This document shows, piece after piece, positions 1-8,879 of a DNA stretch of 64,000 nucleotides. Every line of letters begins with the position of its first letter. The stretch's first letter is position 1. The translations under genes were made by a program, and so were the position numbers. Source of the DNA: Fictibacillus phosphorivorans (GTDB lineage: Bacteria; Bacillota; Bacilli; Bacillales; Fictibacillaceae); assembly GCF_007673525.1 (NCBI RefSeq), contig NZ_VDZU01000001.1, forward strand, positions 2,304,177 through 2,368,176, written 5' to 3'. The notes below the pieces were generated by a model. It did no database searches. It was not told the DNA's origin and was given only the letters and a program-made list of their open reading frames with translations.

Positions 1-349
1 TCGACAGTGAGATCGCACTTAAAAGATTCAACTGCATCGTCTCTGTAATAGATTCTTCGGTAAAATCCGTGAGAAGGCCAAAATGAGCAGAGCCAGAGTT
101 ATATACGAACACATCTATAGGCTCTTTAATTTTAGACCATAGAGCTTTTGGTCCATCTGCTTTAGACAGGTCAGCAGAGACTATAAAAACGGGTACATCA
201 TATTTATCCTTTAATTCGTTCTGCAGCTTTTCTGCAGCGCTTCGATTGGTGTTGTAATGAAGATACATCCGAAAACCATTTGATGCTAACATATGGCTGA
301 TCTCGCTTCCGATCGCTCCTGATGCTCCTGTGACAAGCGCGTTTTTCAA
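1..349 (-). CDS. ymfI: Short-chain dehydrogenase/reductase YmfI, 3' end cut by window
   Basis: Reading the minus strand from a TTG at 349 gives an open frame that starts LKNALVTGASGAIGSE and runs off the left edge of the window. The early TGxxGxIG pattern is the NAD(P)-binding turn of the classical SDR family, and a later VYNSG stretch matches the NNAG-type motif. The TTG start is chosen because a GAGGG ribosome-binding site lies about nine bases upstream. The gene sits directly after ymfH, as in B. subtilis, with a hairpin between them. Only about 116 residues are visible, so the active-site Tyr-x3-Lys cannot be checked. The substrate is unknown; an FabG-like or elongator-type reductase is possible. 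Confidence 0.8.
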   Translation of the reverse strand, partial: MKNALVTGASGAIGSEISHMLASNGFRMYLHYNTNRSAAEKLQNELKDKYDVPVFIVSADLSKADGPKALWSKIKEPIDVFVYNSGSAHFGLLTDFTEESITETMQLNLLSAISLS

Positions 350-370
350 TGTTAATCCCTCATTGCTGTA

Positions 371-401
371 AAAAAACATCCTACCTCAGCAGGATGTTTT
401 T
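371..401 (-). terminator. Hairpin with T-run between ymfH and ymfI
   Basis: An 11-bp perfect stem (372-382 with 391-401) has an 8-nt loop and is followed on the minus strand by a T-run. It would end transcripts from ymfF-ymfH, although ymfI starts only about 20 bases downstream, so partial read-through is likely. Confidence 0.7.
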
Positions 402-408
402 AAATTTA

Positions 409-1698
409 TTATGACTTCTTTTTTTGTACTTGGCAAACGGTCATGGCTTCTTTTTTAAAGTGGTCTTGTAGAACACTTTCCACATCACGAACAGTCAGCG
501 ATTCAAAAACGGGGATCACATCAAACAAGTCCATCTCATTGAACGCATAGCGAGTGAATTGATTTGCAATAAACTCCGGTGAGTTCAATGATCGTAAAAA
601 TGCACCGATCTTCTTTTTACGAGCGCGATCAAATGAACCTTCATCAATCGACTGTTGTTTAAAGTCTTCAACCATGCCTGAGATTCTTTCAACAAATTCA
701 TCTGGAGATCCAGTATCTCCTCCGAGCATGCTGAATCCAAATCCATTCTCTTCTGTGTAATCAAAAGAGAAGGTCTGGTCGATCAACCCTTCCTCATACA
801 ATGTTTCATAATTCGGAGAGCTTTTTCCGAACATCATCTCCAAAAGAAGATTTACACTTAGTTCATGTTTCATTAACTCTTTTCCTTGACGATTAGGAGC
901 AGCTTCTTTATAGCCCATATAGCACTTAGGAGTCTGTACGGTCATCTCGATCACTTTCTTTGTTTTTGCGACCGACTGTGGTTCCTCGTCAAAGAATCGT
1001 TCGATGTTTTCTTTTTCTTTGAACGTTTTTTGTGATTGATTGTCTTTAACAAAACTTAATATATCTTTAGCATCTACCGGACCCACGATAAAGAGAATCA
1101 TGTTGCTCGGATGATAAAACGTTTCATAACACTCATACAGATCATCTTTTGTAATCTTAGCGATAGATTTTTCAGTTCCAGCGATATCGATCTTTACTGG
1201 ATGATGGTGATACATATTTTCAATCAGACCAAAATAAACGCGCCAATCCGGATTATCATCATACATTCTGATCTCTTGACCGATGATTCCTTTTTCTTTT
1301 TCGACCGTCTTTTCTGTAAAATAGGGTTCTTGTACGAAGTCGATTAAAGTCGTTAAGTTTTTCTTTACATCACCCGTTGTTGAAAACAGATAAGCCGTTC
1401 TGTTAAATGTCGTAAAAGCATTAGCAGATGCACCTTGTTTACTAAAATCTTGAAAGACATCTCCATGCTCTTTTTCAAAAAGTTTATGCTCAAGAAAATG
1501 TGCGATTCCATCAGGAACTTTCACATTTTCATCTTTGCCTAACGGCTTAAAGTGATTATCCACTGATCCATAATGTGTCGTAAACGTAGCGTATGTCTTA
1601 TTAAAGCCTTTCTTTTCTAAAACATAAACCTTTAACCCATTCGCTAGTTCTTCATAATGCAGCGTTTCATCTAATTGATCAAACGTTTTCATTCCCAT
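409..1698 (-). CDS. ymfH: M16 family zinc peptidase YmfH (catalytic-type partner)
   Basis: This 429-residue protein is a member of the pitrilysin/insulinase (M16) family. The inverted zinc motif HFLEH is intact at residues 67-71, so this is the member of the pair expected to be catalytic. The family fold has two similar halves, and the length is normal. The start at 1698 has GGGAG nine bases upstream and overlaps the end of ymfF by 20 bases, so the two are translated together. It probably forms a heterodimer with YmfF, in the way mitochondrial processing peptidases pair an active and an inactive subunit. The peptide substrate is unknown; the family includes peptide- and signal-fragment-processing enzymes. 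Confidence 0.9.
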   Translation of the reverse strand: MGMKTFDQLDETLHYEELANGLKVYVLEKKGFNKTYATFTTHYGSVDNHFKPLGKDENVKVPDGIAHFLEHKLFEKEHGDVFQDFSKQGASANAFTTFNRTAYLFSTTGDVKKNLTTLIDFVQEPYFTEKTVEKEKGIIGQEIRMYDDNPDWRVYFGLIENMYHHHPVKIDIAGTEKSIAKITKDDLYECYETFYHPSNMILFIVGPVDAKDILSFVKDNQSQKTFKEKENIERFFDEEPQSVAKTKKVIEMTVQTPKCYMGYKEAAPNRQGKELMKHELSVNLLLEMMFGKSSPNYETLYEEGLIDQTFSFDYTEENGFGFSMLGGDTGSPDEFVERISGMVEDFKQQSIDEGSFDRARKKKIGAFLRSLNSPEFIANQFTRYAFNEMDLFDVIPVFESLTVRDVESVLQDHFKKEAMTVCQVQKKKS

Positions 1699-2983
1699 TC
1701 GTGCCAGCTCCCTTCAAGAAGAAAATGGTATCTAATGTTACCTTTTTAGCTACTGCAACCACATCATCTTTTGTTACTTTTTTTATTCCTTCCATCCAAT
1801 CTTCAATGGAACGATTCGTACCTGCAACAACATTGTGATACAGCACTTCTGATAGACCGATCGGGTGGTCGATCGTCTCTAACACTTGATTGTTGATCAT
1901 CGCTTTCGTCTGTTCGAATTCAGAGTCTGTGATCTTGCCGTTCTTCATTTCTTCATGCTGTTCTTTAATAATTTTTACCGCTTTTTCATAATTGGCAGTC
2001 TCGATTCCGCTCATAACAAAAACAGCTCCTTTATGGCTCTCGAACCGAGAAGCTGCATAATAAGCCAAACTTTCTTTTTCACGAACGTTCATAAACAATT
2101 TAGAGTGAGAAAACCCGCCAAAAATCCCGTTAAACACCTGTAGAGCAAAATACTCTTCATCTGCATAGGTAGTATACGTGCGGTAACCCATGTGCAGTTT
2201 TCCTTGTTGTACATCTTGCTCTTCGAAGATTTCCTTAACTTCAGAGATCCTTTTTTCGTCTGCAGCATTCACCGCTATAGTCTCGTCTTCTTTTCTATCT
2301 TTTGAAAAACGGAAATGCTTGCTAACCTTGTCAACCATCTCATCTGTTGAAATATCACCGATCACATAAAGATCGATCTTATCATTTCTAATCACTTCTT
2401 GATAATAGTCAAACAGTTCTTTTGGTGAGATCGAATCAACTTCATCACCGTTTCCATAAACATTCAAGCGGTAAGGTTCTGTGTCGTACATCTCTTCTAA
2501 AAGTCGTTTGTTTGCATAACGCATCTTGTCATCATAGATGGATTCAATCTGTTGTTTCAGACTGCGCTTCTCTTTTTTTACGATTCCCTCTTTAAACACA
2601 TCACCTTCAAGAGCAGGAGCTAAGAGAACTTGTGATAATAAATGGAAGGCTTTATCAAGAACAGGCTCTGAGTTGGATAAAAATTTCTCATTTGCTACTT
2701 CCATACGAATACTAATTACTTGATTCTCACCTTTTTTGGAAAGATCAGCATTTAATGTAGCTCCATATAGATCATCTAAAGCACTTCTTAACTCTTTGGA
2801 TGAAGGGAAATCCTTTGTACCGCTCTGTAAGACATAAGCAAGCAGAGCTCGCTTTGTAACGTTCTTTTCGTTGATCGGTTCTTTTACCTGAAGTATAAAC
2901 GATGTGGTCTTATACTTTTTCGTTTCTATCGTATGTACAGTCATGCCGTGGAGATTGGTTTTTTTATGATTAACAATTCCCAT
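1679..2983 (-). CDS. ymfF: M16 family peptidase-like YmfF (zinc motif lost)
   Basis: This is an M16-fold protein of 434 residues, taking the ATG at 2983 that follows an AAAGGGG ribosome-binding site. An upstream in-frame extension is open but has no usable site. At the place where active members carry HxxEH, this protein has LLAYVLQSG, so the zinc ligands are absent. The C-terminal half keeps the family pattern around LAYYAASRFES. It overlaps ymfH by 20 bases. I infer a non-catalytic structural or substrate-binding partner of YmfH. Confidence 0.88.
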   Translation of the reverse strand: MGIVNHKKTNLHGMTVHTIETKKYKTTSFILQVKEPINEKNVTKRALLAYVLQSGTKDFPSSKELRSALDDLYGATLNADLSKKGENQVISIRMEVANEKFLSNSEPVLDKAFHLLSQVLLAPALEGDVFKEGIVKKEKRSLKQQIESIYDDKMRYANKRLLEEMYDTEPYRLNVYGNGDEVDSISPKELFDYYQEVIRNDKIDLYVIGDISTDEMVDKVSKHFRFSKDRKEDETIAVNAADEKRISEVKEIFEEQDVQQGKLHMGYRTYTTYADEEYFALQVFNGIFGGFSHSKLFMNVREKESLAYYAASRFESHKGAVFVMSGIETANYEKAVKIIKEQHEEMKNGKITDSEFEQTKAMINNQVLETIDHPIGLSEVLYHNVVAGTNRSIEDWMEGIKKVTKDDVVAVAKKVTLDTIFFLKGAGTNGNENV

Positions 2984-3066
2984 TGAATAAGTACCCCTTT
3001 CATTATGTCTACATCCTAGTTTACCCATTTTCGATACCTGACATGACATTCCTCCTTTTAAAAACA

Positions 3067-3096
3067 AAAAAGTCCGCCTATCGGCAGACTTTTTTA
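3067..3096 (-). terminator. Terminator of the nucleoside transporter operon
   Basis: The stem AAAAAAGTCTGCC / GGCGGACTTTTTT forms on the minus strand with a 4-nt loop and a T-run. One pair is a G-U wobble that becomes a C-A mismatch on the plus strand, so the element is oriented to stop leftward transcription coming from nupQ. Confidence 0.85.
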
Positions 3097-3127
3097 TTAT
3101 ATGTTACACAATGATGTTTTTGAAAGC

Positions 3128-3180
3128 AGTTGATCTCCGCTTCAGGATGATCGTTTTCCGCGGGACAGGCAGTGAGCCAC
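3128..3180. repeat. Half copy of a dispersed Bacillaceae palindromic repeat
   Basis: These 53 bases align to the first 52 bases of the full element at 44004-44134, sharing the cores TTTCCGCGGG and GTGAGCCAC. The second half is missing and the nupQ stop codon begins ten bases later. It looks like a truncated or decayed copy. Confidence 0.75.
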
Positions 3181-3190
3181 ATTCTACTTT

Positions 3191-4153
3191 TTATCTTTTT
3201 CCTTTTTCATAAGGTGTTCCAAGTGCTTTCGGTGCATCCGCACGGCCTACAAGACCTGCTAAAGCTAGTATCGTAAGTACGTATGGAGCGATAAGCAAGA
3301 ATACTTTTGGAATATCTTGCAGACCTGGAATCTGAGCTCCAGAAATACTGATCGCTTGTGCTAGACCAAAGAATAGAGCAGCTCCTAATGCGCCTAGTGG
3401 ATGCCATTTTCCGAAGATCATCGCAGCTAGAGCCATGAAACCTTGTCCTGTGATCGTGGAGTGTGTGAAGTTCCCTGAGATAGAAGCTACATATACAGCT
3501 CCACCTAGACCAGCTAGAGCACCACTCAAAAGAACGCCAACATAACGCATTTTTTTAACATTGATCCCCATCGTATCTGCAGCCATCGGATGTTCACCTA
3601 CAGAACGAAGGCGAAGACCAAATGGTGTTTTGTAAAGAACATACCATACGATTAAAGCTACAAATACTGCTAGATAAGAAGTCAGATACGCATTTGAGAA
3701 GAATAGCTTTCCGATCACCGGAATATCTGACAGAAACGGAATATCACTTTTTGAGATACGTTCTGAAATTACAGGCGTTTGACCTGCATTAAAGATTTTC
3801 TTTGTTAAAAAGATCGCGAGTCCTACAGCCAAGAAGTTGATTGCAACACCACTAACGACTTGGTCCGCTTTTAACGAGATACTTGCAACAGCATGAATGG
3901 ATGCAAATAGAGCTCCTACGATCATAGCTACAACAAAACTGACCCATGGTGCTGCACCAGCTAATCCGAACTGCTCACCATAATAGATCGTTACGGCGCC
4001 TGTAAAAGCACCGAATAGCATTAAGCCTTCTAAGCCGATATTTACAACTCCTGAACGTTCACTAAAAACGCCACCAAGAGCGGTAAAGATTAAAGGAGCA
4101 GCCGAAACGATAGCAGCAGGTATGATTAGTGCTAGAATATCCATAAAACTCAT
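3191..4153 (-). CDS. nupQ: Nucleoside ABC transporter permease NupQ (YufQ-like)
   Basis: This is a membrane protein of 320 residues with about eight to ten hydrophobic segments and the BPD_transp_2 pattern (GVVNIGLEGLMLFGAF near residues 35-50, and a central VGEHPMAADTMGI loop that contacts the ATPase). It is the second permease of a BmpA-type nucleoside importer. Its ATG shares one base with the nupP stop (TGATG), indicating coupled translation. It is the last gene of the cluster and is followed by a strong terminator. In B. subtilis the orthologous complex imports guanosine; substrate here is inferred from the family. Confidence 0.9.
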   Translation of the reverse strand: MSFMDILALIIPAAIVSAAPLIFTALGGVFSERSGVVNIGLEGLMLFGAFTGAVTIYYGEQFGLAGAAPWVSFVVAMIVGALFASIHAVASISLKADQVVSGVAINFLAVGLAIFLTKKIFNAGQTPVISERISKSDIPFLSDIPVIGKLFFSNAYLTSYLAVFVALIVWYVLYKTPFGLRLRSVGEHPMAADTMGINVKKMRYVGVLLSGALAGLGGAVYVASISGNFTHSTITGQGFMALAAMIFGKWHPLGALGAALFFGLAQAISISGAQIPGLQDIPKVFLLIAPYVLTILALAGLVGRADAPKALGTPYEKGKR

Positions 4154-5214
4154 CAGATCTTACCTCCTCTGTTCACACGGTTCATCAACCAATGAACAAG
4201 ATAGCTGCACGCAACAAAGAAGATGATTAAAGCGATAACGATTCCAACAAGTTCTGTCGGAACTCCAGCCATAGCTTGCATATTCAGTGCACCAATCTTT
4301 AATCCGCCGAAGAGTGCAGCACCTAAAATAACTCCAATCGCACTGTTAGCACCAAGAAGTGCAACAGCGATTCCATCAAATCCTACCCCGGTAAATCCAG
4401 CATTGATCGTCATGTATTGATACGTACCTAGACCTTCCATACTTCCGGCAATCCCCGCGAAAGCACCTGAAATCGCCATGGATAGGACGATGTTTTTCGA
4501 CACGTTGATCCCAGCATACTGAGATGCATGCTGGTTGAACCCTACGGCACGAAGCTCATAACCTAATGTAGTTCTCCATAATAAGAACCACATGATCACT
4601 GCCGCAACGATTGCTATGATGATTCCAAAGTGAAGTGTAGAATTGTCTGTTAACTCTTGCAAAAACGGTGAAGCTAGAGAAGCTGATTCTTTTACATTCT
4701 CTGTTCGCTCACCCGGAGCAAGCATAAAATTACGAATGATTTCATTCGTGCTATAGAGTGCGATATAGTTCATCATAATCGTTGTGATTACTTCATGAAC
4801 TTTAAAACGTGCTTTTAAGATACCAGGAACAGATCCCCATAGAGCACCAGCGACTCCAGCTGCTAGAACAGCAAGCGGAATATGAATAATGGCTGGAGCA
4901 TCAACAAAAATCCCCACATAAACTGCAGCTAGCCACCCGACTAATAGCTGTCCTTCTACTCCGATATTAAATAATCCTGTTCTAAACGCAAACGCAACTG
5001 CCAACCCTGAAAGAATAAGAGGTGACATCTGTCTGATTGTTTCACCCCTATAATATGATTCGCCAAAAATCCCTTCAAAAAGAGCAGCATACGCTTCAAT
5101 CGGTGGATATCCACTGATCAGCATGATAATACCGCCGATAAGAAGTCCTAAAAATACAGAGATAAGAGGCACAAGAAACTTCATTTTGTTTGTATTATTC
5201 TGCATGAACGGCAC
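4153..5214 (-). CDS. nupP: Nucleoside ABC transporter permease NupP (YufP-like)
   Basis: A 353-residue polytopic membrane permease of the BPD_transp_2 family, with an N-terminal segment that anchors the protein and a TGLFNIGVEGQLLVGW motif near residue 80 typical of sugar/nucleoside permeases. I choose the GTG at 5214 because a GGAGG lies eight bases before it; the nearby ATG at 5205 would be 17 bases away. The start overlaps the end of the ATPase gene by 20 bases. It pairs with NupQ to form the heterodimeric channel for nucleosides in the cytoplasmic membrane. Confidence 0.9.
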   Translation of the reverse strand: MPFMQNNTNKMKFLVPLISVFLGLLIGGIIMLISGYPPIEAYAALFEGIFGESYYRGETIRQMSPLILSGLAVAFAFRTGLFNIGVEGQLLVGWLAAVYVGIFVDAPAIIHIPLAVLAAGVAGALWGSVPGILKARFKVHEVITTIMMNYIALYSTNEIIRNFMLAPGERTENVKESASLASPFLQELTDNSTLHFGIIIAIVAAVIMWFLLWRTTLGYELRAVGFNQHASQYAGINVSKNIVLSMAISGAFAGIAGSMEGLGTYQYMTINAGFTGVGFDGIAVALLGANSAIGVILGAALFGGLKIGALNMQAMAGVPTELVGIVIALIIFFVACSYLVHWLMNRVNRGGKI

Positions 5215-6721
5215 CTCTCTTTCCTCCAGCCATCAATAGACCCAGTTCTTGTTCTGTTGTTTCTTTCGGGTTCACGATCGCAACAATCTTTCCTTCATAC
5301 ATTACGGCGATTCGGTCACTCACGTTGATGATCTCTTCCAATTCAAAAGAAACGAGCAGTACAGCTTTTCCATTATCCCTTTGTTCGATCAGCTTGGAAT
5401 GAATGAATTCGATCGCTCCAACATCAAGACCTCGAGTTGGCTGAGCGGCGATCAAAAAGTCCGGATCCCTGTCCACTTCTCTTGCGATAATGGCTTTTTG
5501 CTGATTACCACCAGATAATGCACGTGCTGGCGTATAAGCATCAGGTGTACGAACATCGTATTCCTCGATCAGCTTTTTAGCTTTGTCAAAGATCGGTTTA
5601 AAGTTCAATATGCCAGATTTAGAATAAGGCTTCTGATAATAGGTTTGAAGAACCATGTTCTCTCCTACTGAAAAGTCCAATACGAGTCCATGTTTGTGTC
5701 TATCTTGCGGAATATGACTCAGACCATTCTCTGTAACACTTCTAGGAGACTTATTCGTAATCTCTTTATCACGCAGATGTATCGATCCTTCGTGGACTTT
5801 ATGAAGACCTGTGATTGCCTCTAATAGTTCAGATTGACCGTTTCCGTCAACTCCAGCGATTCCAACGATCTCACCTGCATGTACAGTCAGGTTTAATCCG
5901 TTTACAGCTGGTACTTTTCTGCTATCATGAACGATAAGATCTTTAATCTTCAATACAGCTTCTTTAGGAGCAGCATCTACTTTTTCAACTTTAAAGTTTA
6001 CTTCACGACCAACCATCATCGCTGCTAGAGAATCAGGGTTAGAATCGCTAACATCTACCGTACCAACGCCTCTACCTCTTCTTATTACCGTACAGCGGTC
6101 ACATACTTCCATGATCTCTTTTAGTTTATGAGTGATAAGGATGATAGACTTGCCTTCATTAACAAGCTTTTTCATGATCTGAATAAGTTCTACGATTTCT
6201 TGAGGTGTTAATACGGCTGTAGGCTCATCAAAAATGAGAATATCCGCTCCTCTATAAAGCGTTTTCAAAATTTCTACACGTTGCTGCATACCAACTGAGA
6301 TATCTTCTATCTTTGCGTAAGGATCTACACGCAGTCCGTATTGATCAGAAAGAGCTTGTACTTCCTTAGCCGCTGTCTGAAGATCAACTTTTCCGCCTTT
6401 TGTAGGTTCTTTTCCAAGGATGATATTTTCGGTTACAGTAAACTTATCAACGAGCATAAAGTGCTGATGAACCATCCCAATACCAAGCGAGTTGGCAATA
6501 TTCGGATCATTGTTCACCACTTTATTTCCTTTTACGAAGATCTCGCCTTGTTCTGGTTCGTAAAGACCGAACAAAACGTTCATCAATGTTGATTTTCCTG
6601 CACCGTTCTCCCCTAATAATGCATGAATCTCCCCTTTTTTTACTTGTAGCGTAATGTTATCGTTCGCTACGATTCCAGGGAATTCTTTTCGGATATTGCG
6701 CATGTCAATTACATATTCCAT
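5195..6721 (-). CDS. nupO: Nucleoside ABC transporter ATP-binding protein NupO (YufO-like)
   Basis: A 508-residue double ABC ATPase. The first cassette has Walker A GENGAGKST at residues 37-45, ISVGMQQRVEILK as signature region and ILIFDEPTAVLTP as Walker B. The second cassette has a weaker Walker A (GVDGNGQSE), LSGGNQQKAIIARE, and AAQPTRGLDVG, where the usual acidic residues of Walker B are altered, as is common in sugar/nucleoside importers. An AAGGGGGG site precedes the ATG. It energises uptake through NupP/NupQ with the BmpA lipoprotein gene immediately upstream. Confidence 0.92.
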   Translation of the reverse strand: MEYVIDMRNIRKEFPGIVANDNITLQVKKGEIHALLGENGAGKSTLMNVLFGLYEPEQGEIFVKGNKVVNNDPNIANSLGIGMVHQHFMLVDKFTVTENIILGKEPTKGGKVDLQTAAKEVQALSDQYGLRVDPYAKIEDISVGMQQRVEILKTLYRGADILIFDEPTAVLTPQEIVELIQIMKKLVNEGKSIILITHKLKEIMEVCDRCTVIRRGRGVGTVDVSDSNPDSLAAMMVGREVNFKVEKVDAAPKEAVLKIKDLIVHDSRKVPAVNGLNLTVHAGEIVGIAGVDGNGQSELLEAITGLHKVHEGSIHLRDKEITNKSPRSVTENGLSHIPQDRHKHGLVLDFSVGENMVLQTYYQKPYSKSGILNFKPIFDKAKKLIEEYDVRTPDAYTPARALSGGNQQKAIIAREVDRDPDFLIAAQPTRGLDVGAIEFIHSKLIEQRDNGKAVLLVSFELEEIINVSDRIAVMYEGKIVAIVNPKETTEQELGLLMAGGKRGAVHAE

Positions 6722-6751
6722 TTTCTTGCTCCCCCCTTATATGCATAAGGA

Positions 6752-6775
6752 AGGACTTGGCTCATGCCAAGTCCT
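6752..6775 (-). promoter_or_regulatory. Intercistronic hairpin between bmpA and nupO
   Basis: A perfect 10-bp stem (6752-6761 with 6766-6775) has a 4-nt loop and no following T-run. Such hairpins after a binding-protein gene commonly stabilise the upstream mRNA 3' end, giving more binding protein than permease. The role here is inferred. Confidence 0.6.
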
Positions 6776-6799
6776 GGCCTATTATTCATTTCACTTGAA

Positions 6800-7867
6800 T
6801 TATTTTAAGTTCTTTTTGAACTCTTCAAATTCAGCGTCTGTCTTAGGAACTTTCACTTCGCCAGCGATGATTTTCTTTTTGAAATCTTCAACAGATTGAA
6901 GTGATTTCTCTTCAACGTTCTCTTGAGTTGGAGCGATACCTACTCCATCTTCTTTAAGACCGAATTCTACAATTTTCCCACCTGGGAACTTACCGTTCAT
7001 CGCTTGCTCAGAAACTTCATAAACTGCTTGGTCTACACGTTTTACCATTGAAGTAAGTGTTACGTTCTCAGGCATACCTTCCTCGTGTTGGTCACGGTCA
7101 ACACCGATTACCCAAACATCTTCACCGTTTTTCTTACGGTTCTTCGCTTCAGTGAACACACCCATCCCTGTTCCACCAGCAGCATGATAGATTACGTCAG
7201 CTCCTTGTTGATAGAACGTGTTAGCGATCTGTTGTCCTTTTTCAGCTTTGTTGAAGTCTTCTGCATATTGAACCATTACTTCAGCTTTAGGATTCGCTGT
7301 TAATACTCCAGCTTTAAATCCGTTTTCAAACTTCTTGATCAGTTCACTGTTTACACCACCAACGAATCCTACTTTGTTCGTTTTAGATTGCATTCCAGCT
7401 ACTAGACCTACTAAGAATGAACCTTCATGCTCAGAGAACGTAATATTCGCTACGTTATCACCTTTAACAACCATATCAACGATTGCAAGCTTTGCATCAG
7501 GCTGTTGCTTCGCTACTGTTTCTACGTCAGTTCCCATTAAGAATCCGATCCCGAAAACTACATCGTATTTTTGACGAATCAGTGAGTTTAAGTTCGGCTT
7601 GTAATCACTTTGAGCAGTAGATTGCAAGTATTTGTAACCTTTGCTCTCTTCTAAACTATTATCTTTACCAAACTTTGTTAGACCTTCCCAAGCTGACTGG
7701 TTAAACGACTTATCGTCTACACCGCCAGTATCTGTTACCATCGCTACTTTAAAGTCTTTTTTCTCTCCTCCGCCAGAAGACTTCCCGTCATCAGAAGATC
7801 CACATCCGGCAAGAATCGTACCGGCAGTTAACATTGCAGTTACCATTAATCCTAATTTCTTTTTCAA
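6800..7867 (-). CDS. nupN: BmpA-family nucleoside-binding lipoprotein (NupN-like)
   Basis: This 355-residue protein begins with a lipoprotein signal peptide, with lipobox LAGC and the acylated Cys at residue 22, followed by a Gly/Ser-rich spacer. The rest is the BMP periplasmic-binding fold, with the family signature VTDTGGVDDKSFNQSAW near residues 44-60 and GVDRDQHEEG later. It is anchored outside the membrane and hands purine nucleosides to NupPQ. It is the first gene of the transporter set and follows the GntR regulator by 90 bases. The name bmpA would be equally acceptable; exact ligand is not shown by the sequence. Confidence 0.9.
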   Translation of the reverse strand: MKKKLGLMVTAMLTAGTILAGCGSSDDGKSSGGGEKKDFKVAMVTDTGGVDDKSFNQSAWEGLTKFGKDNSLEESKGYKYLQSTAQSDYKPNLNSLIRQKYDVVFGIGFLMGTDVETVAKQQPDAKLAIVDMVVKGDNVANITFSEHEGSFLVGLVAGMQSKTNKVGFVGGVNSELIKKFENGFKAGVLTANPKAEVMVQYAEDFNKAEKGQQIANTFYQQGADVIYHAAGGTGMGVFTEAKNRKKNGEDVWVIGVDRDQHEEGMPENVTLTSMVKRVDQAVYEVSEQAMNGKFPGGKIVEFGLKEDGVGIAPTQENVEEKSLQSVEDFKKKIIAGEVKVPKTDAEFEEFKKNLK

Positions 7868-7893
7868 GTCATTTTCCCCCTGTAAGTGTTTTC

Positions 7894-7921
7894 ATTTTAA
7901 TGACTAAAACCAATGCTGCAA
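7894..7921 (-). promoter_or_regulatory. Possible promoter for the nucleoside transporter operon
   Basis: On the minus strand TTGCAG (7916-7921) lies 16 bases before TAAAAT (7894-7899), about 30 bases upstream of the lipoprotein gene. The fit to the sigma-A consensus is moderate and no clear CodY or PurR box was recognised. Confidence 0.35.
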
Positions 7922-7957
7922 AATAAAGTACCGATCACCCCCTAAAAAAGACTTTAA

Positions 7958-8683
7958 CTATAAGCGCTTTCTTAAAACAGAGAACATAAACTTATCAGAT
8001 CTAAAATAGTTGCAAGAATAGAGTACAGGTTCATCAAATTGATCGTAGTGCATTTGTTTTAAGATGAGGAGTGGAACGCGTTCATCGCTTTCCAATATTT
8101 CAGAAACTCTGTCGTGATATCCGATCGGTTCAATGTTTGTTACCGCATACATAACACGTCTACCCGTTTCTTTTTCCAACATCTCTAAGAATGATTCATA
8201 ATCGTGTAAACCTTTTGCAGGGAAAAGGTGTGCTGGCATATGATCTTTACAAAAGACAACTGGTTCTCCATCTGCAGTACGGACACGTTCCATCATCATG
8301 AGTCCTTCAGGCAATGAATCATTAAACTTGCTAAGTAGTTCTTCTGTAACATCCGTCATCTGTGACGTTAGGAAAATAGTCCCGGCTCGTTTGCCGCCTC
8401 TTTCTATCATATCGGTCACACTGTAGAGTTCTTCAATACCGGATGAGAACAAAGCACGAGTTCTTACAAAGGTACCAACCCCATGTTTTCGAATGAGCAC
8501 GTTTTCATCTTCCAGTATACGAAGCGCTTCTCGCAGTGTAGCTCTTGAGATGCCGAGCTGTTTAGATAGCTCAAATTCAGAAGGAAGCTTTTCTCCCTCT
8601 TTATAAATACCTTCTTCAATATCTTTTTTTAACTTTTCAATCACTTTTATATATAACAAGCGATGGTCAGCTTTAATTGACAT
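7958..8683 (-). CDS. ymfC: GntR/HutC-family transcriptional regulator (YmfC-like)
   Basis: A 241-residue regulator. Residues about 10-75 form the winged helix of GntR proteins ([20 protein letters not shown], then [12 protein letters not shown]). Residues about 95-240 match the UTRA effector domain of the HutC subfamily, which binds small metabolites. An AAGGTGG site precedes the ATG. The gene lies between spoIIIE and the nucleoside importer and is transcribed toward the importer with only a 90-base gap and no terminator, so I infer it controls, or is co-transcribed with, the importer genes. The effector is unknown. Confidence 0.85.
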   Translation of the reverse strand: MSIKADHRLLYIKVIEKLKKDIEEGIYKEGEKLPSEFELSKQLGISRATLREALRILEDENVLIRKHGVGTFVRTRALFSSGIEELYSVTDMIERGGKRAGTIFLTSQMTDVTEELLSKFNDSLPEGLMMMERVRTADGEPVVFCKDHMPAHLFPAKGLHDYESFLEMLEKETGRRVMYAVTNIEPIGYHDRVSEILESDERVPLLILKQMHYDQFDEPVLYSCNYFRSDKFMFSVLRKRL

Positions 8684-8743
8684 TACAAAACCACCTTAAC
8701 TAAGTTGTTCGACGTATGACAAATTATTAGTAGAATCGACATT

Positions 8744-8749
8744 ACTATA
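8744..8749 (-). promoter_or_regulatory. Extended -10 element upstream of ymfC
   Basis: TGGTATAGT reads as an extended -10 (TGn plus TATAGT). The matching -35 is poor and the region is very AT-rich. A short inverted repeat, TAGTA..TACTA, overlaps the likely start of transcription and could be an autoregulatory site for the GntR protein. Confidence 0.4.
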
Positions 8750-8844
8750 CCATTTTTAATTCTATAAATAAATACTATTTTTACAAATTTTTAATAGGTA
8801 TTCTTTGGATTTTACATAAATTGAATATAATTCCAATAACAGAT

Positions 8845-8872
8845 GAAAACGAGCCCTTATGAGCTCGTTTTC
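8845..8872 (-). terminator. Terminator after spoIIIE
   Basis: A perfect 10-bp stem (8845-8854 with 8863-8872) with an 8-nt loop lies eight bases downstream of the spoIIIE stop on the minus strand, and the 3' arm itself ends in TTTT. Confidence 0.75.
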
Positions 8873-8879
8873 CTAAGAC

